From NCBI GenBank assembly GCA_001769805.1, contig MEPO01000022.1, forward strand, positions 103,736 through 167,735: a DNA stretch of 64,000 nt. Reading direction: 5' to 3'. The translations under genes and the position numbers were made by a program. The first letter of the stretch is position 1; each line of letters starts with the position of its first letter. The notes below the pieces were generated by a model, which saw only the letters and a list, made by a program, of their open reading frames with translations, had not been told where the DNA came from and made no database searches. Positions 18,284-26,513 of the stretch are shown here, in pieces. The DNA comes from Bdellovibrionales bacterium GWA1_52_35. GTDB lineage: Bacteria > Bdellovibrionota > UBA1018.

Positions 18284-18426
18284 AGGCCACCATGAGGGAG
18301 TACCCGGTAAAGAAAGAGCACCTGGAAAACGAGAAATGCACCGATTCCAAAACCGATGAGAACGGCAAGAATTCTAAGGACTACGCCCCATTTCCAGTCC
18401 TTCATGAAGTCAGGAATCTGGTTCAT
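18277..18426 (-). CDS. 49-residue single-pass membrane protein inside the cytochrome operon
   Basis: A short gene, MNQIPDFMKDWKWGVV... to ...RVLPHGGLW, with one transmembrane helix at about residues 15-40 and a Trp-rich entry segment. The ATG (18424-18426) overlaps the TGA of the propeller-cytochrome in ATGA, GGGAGG lies 6 bases upstream, and its stop overlaps the start of the NapC-like cytochrome by 7 bases. That double overlap argues for a real gene. It resembles in size and position the small subunits of membrane quinol dehydrogenases, and it may help anchor the NapC-like cytochrome. Function unknown. Confidence 0.75.
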   Translation of the reverse strand: MNQIPDFMKDWKWGVVLRILAVLIGFGIGAFLVFQVLFLYRVLPHGGLW

Positions 18427-20546
18427 TTCTTACCTCCCGCGCTATGGAATCCACGATAAACTTCGCTCGCAGCATCACCGTGGCAGCCGGCACAGAACTC
18501 CAGGAGCGTCGTCACCGGCCGGAAAAAAGAACGGCCGCTTTCGTTCGGGGGGACTGCACCATGCGGATCGTGACAGGTCATGCAATCCACTTTTCCTTTG
18601 GTGAGAACAACGCCCTCGGCAGCTGGAGTCCCGATCATGGCTTGAACCGATGCAGGGTGATTGCCTTTCACTTCGCCGTGGCATTGGGCACAGATCTGTC
18701 GGACAGGTTTGGCTTTTGCGTGAGGATCATGGCAGTCCAGGCACATGCCTTCATCCTTTGGCCATTTATGCGTGTTCTGCGGTTCTGTTCCAAGATGATA
18801 ATTATTGCCGATAAGCGCCTGCTTGTCGCTATGGCACATCAGGCAGGTGCTCTCAGATTCGCCTTTGCGGGTAGTCGCAAATTTGGCGTGAGTCGCAAAC
18901 GAAAGGTTCGGCACACTGTCGTGCAAAGAGTGGCAGGAAACACAGTTGACGGTATTGGCGGAGAAGGGATGTGAGCCTGGGATTTTATCCGCGCCATGGC
19001 AATCGGTGCAAAGATTCGGAAGCTTCTCTTTGAGCAAATAATCCTGCGAGACATGCATTGAGTGACAGTCGGCGCAGGCTTCGTTCGGGGTCATGCCCGG
19101 ATGATTGCTCGCCGGGTCCGCACGTCCGGGATGGCAGGTTGAACAGAGACTCTCGACTGCTTTGCGGAGCATATAAGGATTTTGTTTAACGGTGGCTTCG
19201 AGGCCTTCTGCCACTCCATGGTGGGCATCATGGCAGGTCGAGCAGGTTATCTTGTTTCCACTTTCAAGAGGAAGGTCGATTTTTACGGCGCGCATGGTGA
19301 TGTTGACCGGGTGGTGTTTGCCTTGTCCCATGAACTTATCGAGGCTGTTGATTTCCAAGCCGTCATGACAGGAGAGACAACGGGTCCGTGAGCGGTCTTT
19401 CAGAACTTCGGGATCACGGAAAAAATTTTTCCGGAGAACGTCTTCGATTTTAGCGTTGGCAATGTCGAGCACTGGTGCAGCCGGCGTTGCCTCCGGATTA
19501 AGGTCCATGGCGGTCACCTTGCTGCCTCCGAAATCCGCTACGTAGATCGTGTTCCCCTCTGGAGCGGAGGTGAGATCCAGGGGGTAGTTGAACCGCGCGG
19601 CATTGCCGTCGATCCCGGTGCTGCCAATGTACTGGCCTTCCTCTGTGAAAATGAAGACCAGTTTCAAGGTGATATCCGAGATCGCAAAATAAGTCTTACC
19701 GGCGCTGCTGAAATGCGTGATGCCCTTGGGTGACATCAGGCGTCCTTCCCAGACGCCCCAGCGGCCGAATTTCTGGCCCTTGATTTCCTGGTCAATCGGA
19801 CTGGAAGCGGCGCCGACCGGAAACCGGGTGATGGCAACCCGCAGCGGGTCGAGCAGGTACAGCGTGCTTTCTTTTTCTTTATTCAGAAAACCACCGCGGA
19901 AGTACTGGCCTGAAGCGATGATGAAATCATCCTGCCAGTTGACGAAGGGGTTCTCCTCAAGATTGGTATTGGAGAAAGGAATGTCCTTGGAAAGGGCAAT
20001 ATTGGCGGGTTGCCACTTCTTGAGATCTGAAGTTTTGTAAATTCGATCGCGGATCAGAAAGCAAAAAGACGAATTACCGCGACAGAAAATATCCCGGATC
20101 AGGCCTTTGCCCGGAGCCGGTACGGCCTGGGCGCGCCCAAGTTTGTATTTCGCGCCCTCAGCTGGAGTGACGGCGAGTCGCGCGAGTGAGAAGGTCCGGT
20201 CAGACAAACCCTGCCGCTTCTGAAGCGCGACAAGCAGGGCTTTGCCGGTACAGCCAAGAGCAAGAACATGTCCGTCCAGACCGACGGAAATCAGGGTTGT
20301 CGTCGCGAGGGTAGTCCCGGTCTGGGGATGGAGTTGCTGGAGCGAGCGGTTGCGGGCGCTGTATACCCACAAATTTCCGGCACAGAGCTGCAGGCCCGCG
20401 GGGGAATCCACGGAAACAGAAAATCGAACTTTCGAGGGTACCTGTAGAACAGCCCAAGCGGATGATTGAGTGGTTAACGCCACGAATAAAGCACTCGGGA
20501 CAAAGAGAATACTGAAGGTTTTAAACCAATGGCGTTGAATCATCAT
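18423..20546 (-). CDS. Beta-propeller / 11-haem cytochrome fusion
   Basis: 707 residues. A signal peptide (to about SSAWA, residue 32) is followed by about 340 residues of beta-propeller with NHL-like blades (for example NYPLDLTSAPEGNTIYVADF), then a C-terminal multihaem part with 11 CxxCH motifs, most of them as the doubled-CXXCH type (CSTCHDAHHG, CLDCHDPH, CMTCHDPHG). It is exported. Fusion of a substrate- or partner-binding propeller to haems suggests a surface or periplasmic redox enzyme or docking protein. Sits between the tetrahaem gene and the small membrane protein in the minus-strand operon. Confidence 0.85.
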   Translation of the reverse strand: MMIQRHWFKTFSILFVPSALFVALTTQSSAWAVLQVPSKVRFSVSVDSPAGLQLCAGNLWVYSARNRSLQQLHPQTGTTLATTTLISVGLDGHVLALGCTGKALLVALQKRQGLSDRTFSLARLAVTPAEGAKYKLGRAQAVPAPGKGLIRDIFCRGNSSFCFLIRDRIYKTSDLKKWQPANIALSKDIPFSNTNLEENPFVNWQDDFIIASGQYFRGGFLNKEKESTLYLLDPLRVAITRFPVGAASSPIDQEIKGQKFGRWGVWEGRLMSPKGITHFSSAGKTYFAISDITLKLVFIFTEEGQYIGSTGIDGNAARFNYPLDLTSAPEGNTIYVADFGGSKVTAMDLNPEATPAAPVLDIANAKIEDVLRKNFFRDPEVLKDRSRTRCLSCHDGLEINSLDKFMGQGKHHPVNITMRAVKIDLPLESGNKITCSTCHDAHHGVAEGLEATVKQNPYMLRKAVESLCSTCHPGRADPASNHPGMTPNEACADCHSMHVSQDYLLKEKLPNLCTDCHGADKIPGSHPFSANTVNCVSCHSLHDSVPNLSFATHAKFATTRKGESESTCLMCHSDKQALIGNNYHLGTEPQNTHKWPKDEGMCLDCHDPHAKAKPVRQICAQCHGEVKGNHPASVQAMIGTPAAEGVVLTKGKVDCMTCHDPHGAVPPNESGRSFFRPVTTLLEFCAGCHGDAASEVYRGFHSAGGKK

Positions 20547-20559
20547 GATTAATCAGAGC

Positions 20560-21099
20560 TCAAAAAGAATGGCACTCAGAGCAGGGATGGTCAACCATTG
20601 CATCCCCTGCCGTATGGCCCTTGTTATCACGGGTGTAACGATTTTCTATCAAACCTTTTGGCAAATTTTCCGGAAGGTGGGTCCGGATCAGAGGTGAGGG
20701 CTTTCTTTCGGTAATCGTACTGCCCTCGGCGGCCGCCCGATGCGGTCTGTGGCAACCCAGACAATTCAACCCCGCGCCACCCCCGGGTTCCTCGCCCATG
20801 TGTTCGACCACTCCGCTATGGGGCAGGCGACCGTGGCAACCGGCGCAGAGAGCTTCGGGCTCCGGCTTGGTGCTGAGTTTTCCTGCTGCATTGATGTGGC
20901 AGACCAGACATTCAGGATGTTCGGCCAGTTTCATGGTTTTCAGAGCCGAATCCGGAGCGCCGTGAGGGTCGAGCCGCTGAAGCTTTGCGGTGGCGACAGG
21001 TTTGCCTGGGGTCTGCTTAACCGGCGCCTCTGCTCGCGCCATCAAGGCAAAGGCCATCAGCAAAAGCGGGATCAGAAAGAGGGAGCGGGAGGAGTTCAT
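20560..21099 (-). CDS. Tetrahaem c-type cytochrome
   Basis: 179 residues with a signal peptide ending near LMARAEA and four CxxCH motifs (CLVCH, CAGCH, CLGCH, CSECH), the last only a few residues from the C-terminus. HPECLVCH and PHSG segments give further His ligands. Its start overlaps the stop of the dihaem lipoprotein gene by 4 bases. Probable periplasmic electron shuttle between the NapC-like protein and the outer-membrane complex. Confidence 0.85.
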   Translation of the reverse strand: MNSSRSLFLIPLLLMAFALMARAEAPVKQTPGKPVATAKLQRLDPHGAPDSALKTMKLAEHPECLVCHINAAGKLSTKPEPEALCAGCHGRLPHSGVVEHMGEEPGGGAGLNCLGCHRPHRAAAEGSTITERKPSPLIRTHLPENLPKGLIENRYTRDNKGHTAGDAMVDHPCSECHSF

Positions 21100-21404
21100 G
21101 GCTGTACTCCGTTGGTGTCGTGGCAGGTTTTACATTCTGATTCGTTTGCCTCACGCGCGATCGGCAGGAGCCAATCCACCGACTGATCGGAAGTCCAGTC
21201 TTTCATGTGGATATTGCGCTGAACATGGCAGCGGTAACAATCGGCGCGGCCCCAACCATGAGGGTGATTCTGTGCAGTCAAATAAACATTACTGCTCGTC
21301 TCCCACTGGCGAACCAGATCCGGATAAACTTCGTATTGCCTGTCGTTTCCACACGCGGTGAAAGAAAGCACTGCGAGCAGGGCCATCAAAGGTTTCATTT
21401 TCAT
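21096..21404 (-). CDS. Dihaem c-type cytochrome lipoprotein
   Basis: 102 residues with a lipobox (SFTAC, Cys18) and two CxxCH motifs, CYRCH at about residue 56 and CKTCH near residue 91. The sequence PHGWGRADCYRCHVQ is suited to haem binding. Overlaps both neighbours by 4 bases in ATGA arrangements, so it is made together with the 7-haem and 4-haem cytochromes. Its lipid anchor could hold it to the outer or inner membrane. Confidence 0.85.
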   Translation of the reverse strand: MKMKPLMALLAVLSFTACGNDRQYEVYPDLVRQWETSSNVYLTAQNHPHGWGRADCYRCHVQRNIHMKDWTSDQSVDWLLPIAREANESECKTCHDTNGVQP

Positions 21405-22018
21405 CTCCTCGTTCCCTTATGGCAATCCATGCAGAAGCCTGCCGATTTGTGGCAGAAGGTGCAGGACTGTGGCTCTGAGCGGGCCTGGATCGAATGGGTC
21501 AAACGGAAGTTCGGGCGATGGGCCTTCTGAGCGAGGGTATTCTGTTTCGCGTGGCAGCTGGTGCAATCCTGGGGTGAATGACAGCGAGTGCAGGAATCGC
21601 GGTCCATCTCGGATAATTTACCATGTCGCGCACGCCAGGAGTTGTAATGATCCTGCGGCTGGATGACCGAAAGATCCGAGTGGCAGAGCAGGCAATTCTT
21701 GCGGAGCGGGACGGATACTTTGCCCAGGTGGCAATCATGGCAGAGGCCCGGAACAATTTTCTTGAGGTAAGCTTCCTTGACGGGCGTGCCAGTGGGGCCC
21801 GGGTTGACGGCTTTGATGGCGAAGGTATGGCAATCGGTGCACTGAACATGAAGTTTGTCGAAATGTTTGGTGTGATTGGCGTGGCTGAAAAGCTCCTTGC
21901 GGGGCTTGGCCAGTCCCGGACGACGGACGCTATCTGCCATCGCGATTGAAGAGTTCAGCACCATGAAAGCGCTTAAGAGAAGAAGACTCAGCCTGAGGGT
22001 TTTTAATTTTTTATTCAT
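21401..22018 (-). CDS. Heptahaem c-type cytochrome
   Basis: 205 residues with a signal peptide (cleavage near SIAMADS) and seven CxxCH motifs (CTDCH, CHDCH, CLLCH, CTRCH, CTSCH, CTFCH, CMDCH). The sequence FSHANHTKHFDKLHVQCTDCH is a class III-like cytochrome opening. It lies one base after the outer-membrane barrel gene, TGATATG. In known porin-cytochrome complexes the gene next to the barrel codes for the cytochrome that fills it; that makes this the best candidate for the pore-lining conduit (inference). Confidence 0.87.
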   Translation of the reverse strand: MNKKLKTLRLSLLLLSAFMVLNSSIAMADSVRRPGLAKPRKELFSHANHTKHFDKLHVQCTDCHTFAIKAVNPGPTGTPVKEAYLKKIVPGLCHDCHLGKVSVPLRKNCLLCHSDLSVIQPQDHYNSWRARHGKLSEMDRDSCTRCHSPQDCTSCHAKQNTLAQKAHRPNFRLTHSIQARSEPQSCTFCHKSAGFCMDCHKGTRR

Positions 22019-22019
22019 A

Positions 22020-23291
22020 TCAGTAAAGGAGGTACGAAAGGAAAGCGATGACTCTCCCGTCTACCTTGAAAATGTGGTTACTTTCGGCTTCACCCAGAAC
22101 GAGTGCCGAAAGACGCGGAGCCAGAGTGGGCAGAGGGCGGAAATCCATGCCCGCTCTTCCGCTATATGCTTTCGCCTGAATACCATTAATTTTTTTGATA
22201 TCCGCGATCGCGCCCTGGACTCTCAAGGAGGCGGTATTTGTGAAATCAAAGCGGAACGTCAGGGACGGCTCCCAGAATTCGCCGCCGTAGGATTTCACAT
22301 GCGCCACGCCCGGAATCCAGGTGGCGCGCCCGTGAAGCCAGGTCGCCGTCAGTTCCTGTTCATCACCCGATTCAGCCCCGGCGGGAGACGAATAAAGGGA
22401 GTGGCGCAGATTCGCTTGGAACCTGAGGTCCTCTTTCGGCGTAAAAGTTATGAAGCCGCCCGTGGAGAAAACCGGTGAAATGGAAAAGATCCGAAAGACC
22501 AGAAGTGTATCCAGCGCATCCAGTGCACTTGGCTGGCGCTTGGAGTAGGTCGCTCCGAAGCTCACCGAGTCACGGGGATAAAAGCTCAGCTCGCCATAAC
22601 CCTGATCGTAAGTGCGGGACTGCAGATTCCATTGACTCTTGGCCAGAAGAAAGGGATGGAACGGCAAGCGTTCAAAGGAGTACATGACCGAGGCGTGGGC
22701 ATAATTTTCATTGAACGAGGGGGCGGTAGGAATGGCCGGGGTATCAAAGCTCTTTGTCTTATGGAGATAGCCGCCCTTCCACATGCCACCGAATAATTTT
22801 TGGTGCGCGGTCGCTCCATAGATCTGCGAATGGGTGTCGTAGCGATCCTGCTGCATGAAATACGAAGCCCCTCCGTGAAGATTGACTCCGCCGTTTTCTG
22901 ACCAGTAAAAGGGGACCTGGACTCCGTCCAGAATGTCCATTTCAAAGCCTTCGGTCAGCAACTGGCGTCCGAGCTGAATGCGTGACTTCTTGCTGGGGGC
23001 AGTTTCAAAGCCGCTGGAGAAGGGAATCGTAAAATATCCCTGGTAAAGGTAGAAGCCCCAGCGATTTTCCAGAAGGTTGTTATTGGCGCCCAGATCAAAG
23101 TAAGTCTCGATCCCATTGGCGGCAGTGTGATTCAGATTCCAGTAAAAGAAGACCGGCGTCTGGGATCTTTCGGAGGAGTCTTGGTAGTAACCGCCTGAAA
23201 GGGTTGCTTCTGACGAAATGAGGGCGTTTGCTGACCCGGAGGTCGCAGAGGTGACAAGGAAAAATAATAAAACATATAGCGGAAATTTCAC
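22020..23291 (-). CDS. Outer-membrane beta-barrel of the porin-cytochrome conduit
   Basis: 423 residues with a signal peptide ending near GSANALI and a mature part made of alternating amphipathic strands (for example RWGFYLYQGYFTIPF, FYPRDSVSFGATYSK, ASLRVQGAIADIK), ending in an aromatic residue (LSYLLY) as outer-membrane proteins do. No haem motif. About 20 strands would be expected, as in MtrB-type or Geobacter Omb-type porins, although no direct similarity was recognised. It starts with GTG. First gene of the minus-strand cytochrome operon and the likely sheath for an outer-membrane electron conduit. Confidence 0.75.
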   Translation of the reverse strand: MKFPLYVLLFFLVTSATSGSANALISSEATLSGGYYQDSSERSQTPVFFYWNLNHTAANGIETYFDLGANNNLLENRWGFYLYQGYFTIPFSSGFETAPSKKSRIQLGRQLLTEGFEMDILDGVQVPFYWSENGGVNLHGGASYFMQQDRYDTHSQIYGATAHQKLFGGMWKGGYLHKTKSFDTPAIPTAPSFNENYAHASVMYSFERLPFHPFLLAKSQWNLQSRTYDQGYGELSFYPRDSVSFGATYSKRQPSALDALDTLLVFRIFSISPVFSTGGFITFTPKEDLRFQANLRHSLYSSPAGAESGDEQELTATWLHGRATWIPGVAHVKSYGGEFWEPSLTFRFDFTNTASLRVQGAIADIKKINGIQAKAYSGRAGMDFRPLPTLAPRLSALVLGEAESNHIFKVDGRVIAFLSYLLY

Positions 23292-23302
23292 GATTAAACG
23301 GT

Positions 23303-23320
23303 CTGTCGCATCACCGACAG
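23303..23320 (-). promoter_or_regulatory. Leader hairpin before the porin-cytochrome operon
   Basis: A perfect 6-bp stem (CTGTCG at 23303-23308 and CGACAG at 23315-23320) with a 6-base loop lies 12 bases upstream of the GTG start, next to where the ribosome binding site should be. It could hide the start or be an operator; neither can be decided here. The rest of 23292-23419 shows no clear promoter. Confidence 0.3.
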
Positions 23321-23419
23321 GCCTTCCCCCCCGAGCTTATGGATTTCGGCCAGCTATAACACCAAAATTCCTGGGAGAAAAGAGAGCTTTACGTGAGAGA
23401 GGAGAATCTTTGGCTTGGG

Positions 23420-23647
23420 CTATTGATCCATCATGGTGAGGGGATTGACGTAAAGACGAAAAGTTTTGTCCCGGTGGCGGCGGATTGCGAAGATCCCGTT
23501 TTCTTTTTCGACTGCGAGGCGTTCGTAAAAATTCGGATCGAGTTCTGAAATCTCCTCGACACTTTTGCCTGCATACTTTCCAAAATCGACGATCACGATA
23601 CTTTCATCAATGACGCCCGTAACTGGACTACCGTTGGTGGCACTCAT
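23420..23647 (-). CDS. Conserved hypothetical protein, exodeoxyribonuclease X C-terminal-like motif
   Basis: 75 residues from ATG 23645-23647 (a longer frame to 23710 adds an unlikely N-terminus). The core VIVDFGKYAGKSVEEISE is the FGKYxGxxxxEI pattern found in the C-terminal domain of exodeoxyribonuclease X and in small DUF3820-type proteins. The rest (IRRHRDKTFRLYVNP) is basic and could contact nucleic acid. It is divergent from purF and stands alone. Function unknown; the family link rests only on the short motif. Confidence 0.5.
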   Translation of the reverse strand: MSATNGSPVTGVIDESIVIVDFGKYAGKSVEEISELDPNFYERLAVEKENGIFAIRRHRDKTFRLYVNPLTMMDQ

Positions 23648-23775
23648 GGGAGTAGTGTATCGAAGCGCTAGGATCTTTTCAACTCCGCGGCAAAAAGCCG
23701 ACGGTTTCATTTTGCGCGGTGCATCTAAACTATTGATGATCCATGAGCAATATCGATGTGATATGAGAGGCGCAC

Positions 23776-25287
23776 ATGTGCGGAATCGTCGGAATTATCG
23801 GGAGCAGTAACGCTGCGCGTGAAGCTTTTTTGGGCCTCACTACTTTGCAGCACCGTGGACAGGATGCGGCGGGAATCCTGAGTTTTGACTCCGGGGAAGC
23901 GTCCGGAGCAGCTTCGTCTAATGACGGATTCCATCGGGTCAAAAATCTGGGACTCGTCGATTCAGTCTTCAACCGGGAGAACATCGCCGGGTTGACGGGC
24001 AACATTGCCGTCGGGCACGCCCGTTACAGTACGACCGGTCGCGGGGATTTGATTGAAGTGCAGCCATTTCTGCTCAATTACCCCTTTGGGATCGGGATGG
24101 TTCACAACGGAAATATCGTAAATGCTGCGAGCCTCGCAAGCGAACTTCGTTCCAAACACCGCCGCCATCTGCTCACGCATTCCGATACGGAAGTCGTTCT
24201 GAATCTGCTGGCGGATGGGCTCTCACGATGCCCCGCCAATGTTCCGGATACTGTACTGGATTTTGAAAGTCTTTGTCAGGCAGTTAGCGAAGTTTTCGGG
24301 CGCTTGAATGGTAGTTACAGCATTCTGACCCTGATTGCTGACCAAGGGCTGGTCGCTTTCCGTGATCCGAATGGAATAAGGCCGCTTGTCTGGGGTTCCC
24401 GCAAAGAGGGAAGTGGACGAGCCTACATGGTCGCCTCCGAAAGTGCCGCGCTTTCTTTTCTCGGATATGAGGACGTCCGTGACCTGCAACCGGGTGAGCT
24501 GCTTTATATTGATCAGAAGGGCTGCGTTCACATCCGCCGGCTTGTCACGCGCGAACACCGGCCCTGCATGTTTGAGTGGGTGTATTTCGCTTCGCCCGAA
24601 TCGGTGATCGATGAGACTCCGGTTTACGGAGCCCGGATTGGACTGGGCAATCATCTCGCTACCCTTGTCCGCAGTGAACTCGCGGCCCGGGGGCTCGAAG
24701 CGGATATTGTTGTTCCGGTGCCCGATACCGCCAGAATCGCCGCCATCGCGCTTTCGGAGGAACTCGGGGTTCCTTACCGCGAAGTGCTGATCAAGAACCG
24801 GTACATCAAAAGAACTTTCATTCTCGACTCACAGGAGAAACGGCAGACGGCTGTCAATCTCAAACTCTCACCCGTGCGCTCGGAAATTGCCGGCAAGCGG
24901 GTTTTACTCGTGGACGATTCCATCGTGCGCGGGACGACTTCGCGCAAGCTCGTGGAGTTGGTCCGGCAGGCGGGAGCTTCGAAAGTTTACTTTGTTTCAA
25001 CTTGTCCGCCCATTCAGAGTCCGTGTTTCTACGGAATTGATTTCCCCGAAAAAAAAGAACTGATCGCTTACGAGCGGAACTCCGATGAAATCCAGAAGGA
25101 ACTCGGGGCGGATGCGGTGATCTTCCAGAGTGTTGAAGGGCTGCAAAAGGCGATCTCCCAGGCCGGCAAACTCAAATTCAGTCCCTGCATGGCCTGTCTG
25201 ACGGGAGATTATCCAACGGATGTTTCGGGTTTTCAGCAGTTCGCCGATCAGCGCGGAGTCGAGCGTCAAAAAAAGGAGAAACCGTGA
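23776..25287 (+). CDS. purF: Amidophosphoribosyltransferase PurF (Fe-S type)
   Basis: 503 residues; first step of purine synthesis, making phosphoribosylamine from PRPP and glutamine. It starts MCGIVGIIG, so Cys2 is the glutaminase nucleophile directly behind the initiator Met with no propeptide. The PRPP loop is VLLVDDSIVRGTTSRKL. All four cysteines that bind the [4Fe-4S] cluster in the Bacillus enzyme appear conserved: CMFEWVYF, SPCFYGID and the CMACLTG pair. The Fe-S form is known to be oxygen-sensitive. First gene of the purine operon; its TGA overlaps the GTG start of purC. Confidence 0.94.
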   Translation: MCGIVGIIGSSNAAREAFLGLTTLQHRGQDAAGILSFDSGEASGAASSNDGFHRVKNLGLVDSVFNRENIAGLTGNIAVGHARYSTTGRGDLIEVQPFLLNYPFGIGMVHNGNIVNAASLASELRSKHRRHLLTHSDTEVVLNLLADGLSRCPANVPDTVLDFESLCQAVSEVFGRLNGSYSILTLIADQGLVAFRDPNGIRPLVWGSRKEGSGRAYMVASESAALSFLGYEDVRDLQPGELLYIDQKGCVHIRRLVTREHRPCMFEWVYFASPESVIDETPVYGARIGLGNHLATLVRSELAARGLEADIVVPVPDTARIAAIALSEELGVPYREVLIKNRYIKRTFILDSQEKRQTAVNLKLSPVRSEIAGKRVLLVDDSIVRGTTSRKLVELVRQAGASKVYFVSTCPPIQSPCFYGIDFPEKKELIAYERNSDEIQKELGADAVIFQSVEGLQKAISQAGKLKFSPCMACLTGDYPTDVSGFQQFADQRGVERQKKEKP

Positions 25288-26513
25288 TCCATCATTTTTT
25301 GCCTATGACCCCTGTGTATCGTGGTTCGGTGAAAGATGTATTGGGACCTTTGCCTGGGAAGGTCACGCCCCTGACTGGAGGGCCTGCAGTTACGGCGGCG
25401 CTTTTTGAGTACACGGATTCCTATTCGGTTTTTGACTGGGGTAAAATGCCCGATGCGCTCGGCCACAAAGGTCAGGCGCTCGCGGTCCTCGCCGCGCACT
25501 GGTTTGAGAAGCTCGGGAGTGCGGAGACCTGGAAAGAATTTTCCCGTTCGAATGAAGCGCTCAGTTTGCGCAAGGGGAGTCGCTTCGGCGCGCTTTTTAA
25601 TGAAATTGGCGAGCAACTGCAGGCCCAAGGTCTGAAAACTCACTACCTCGGCGTGCTTCCCGAGGCGGCCGATGTTTCGAAAAAAATCCAGGCGCAGCCC
25701 CTCAGTTCAGTCACCGCACCTGTGCGGCACATGATCGTGCAGCAGGTGGCGGTCGTGCGGCCTTCGCTCACGACGGTTTTGGGCCGGAGCCTTCCGGACT
25801 ATCATCCGACTCGTAATTCGCCGGCGCCCCGGCTGATTCCGCTTGAGGTGGTCTTTCGGTTCAGCTGTCCCGAGGGAAGTTCCCTTTTAGAACGCGTGAA
25901 GAGGGACCCGGATTACCTGGCGTCCATTGGATTTTCGGAATGGGCGGGTCAGAACTGGGAATTTCCCGTGATTGAACTTTTCACCAAGCTTGAAAGCACG
26001 GACCGGCCGGTGGCGCTTTCTGAAGCGCTGGCCATCTCCGGGCTTTCAGCACCGCAACTTCAGGACATGTTATTGAAAACGGCCTGGGTAGCGGGTTTTC
26101 TCAAGTGGCTTTGCGCCAAAGAGGGTTTGGAACTGGCGGACGGGAAGGTCGAATGGGCCCTGACCGAAAACGGCGAATGCATGCTGGTGGATGCGATTGG
26201 CCCGGACGAACTTCGTCTCGTTTACCGCGGTCATTCCGGCGAGGTTCAACTTTCGAAAGAATTTCTGCGCTCTTTTTATCGCGCGTCCAAATGGTACTCG
26301 GATGTGAAGAGTGCAAAAACCCGGGGCAAGACGGACTGGAAGAAACACGTCTCGACACCTCCGCCGGCCCTTCCTCCCTTATATTTAGAAATCGCCACTC
26401 AGCTTTACTGGGTCCTGGCCAATGCACTGACTGGCCGGAGCTGGTTTGCGGAAGCCTGGTCCCTCGAGCAGCTTGCGGAAAGTATCCGGAAGTTTGAGGT
26501 GAAAACCCCTTGA
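25284..26513 (+). CDS. purC: SAICAR synthetase-like PurC, long form
   Basis: 409 residues, clearly longer than the usual 240-300. It carries the family opening with a strand-turn (YRGSVKDVLGPLPG), then FEYTDSYSVFDWGKMPDAL and, near residue 305, DAIGPDELRL, which corresponds to the D(E)xxTPDSSR region. The FDWG variant is found in a minor PurC branch. It would join aspartate to CAIR in the operon's missing step. Starts with GTG within the purF stop. The divergence leaves some doubt about full activity, but the position in an otherwise complete purine operon supports it. Confidence 0.8.
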   Translation: MIHHFLPMTPVYRGSVKDVLGPLPGKVTPLTGGPAVTAALFEYTDSYSVFDWGKMPDALGHKGQALAVLAAHWFEKLGSAETWKEFSRSNEALSLRKGSRFGALFNEIGEQLQAQGLKTHYLGVLPEAADVSKKIQAQPLSSVTAPVRHMIVQQVAVVRPSLTTVLGRSLPDYHPTRNSPAPRLIPLEVVFRFSCPEGSSLLERVKRDPDYLASIGFSEWAGQNWEFPVIELFTKLESTDRPVALSEALAISGLSAPQLQDMLLKTAWVAGFLKWLCAKEGLELADGKVEWALTENGECMLVDAIGPDELRLVYRGHSGEVQLSKEFLRSFYRASKWYSDVKSAKTRGKTDWKKHVSTPPPALPPLYLEIATQLYWVLANALTGRSWFAEAWSLEQLAESIRKFEVKTP

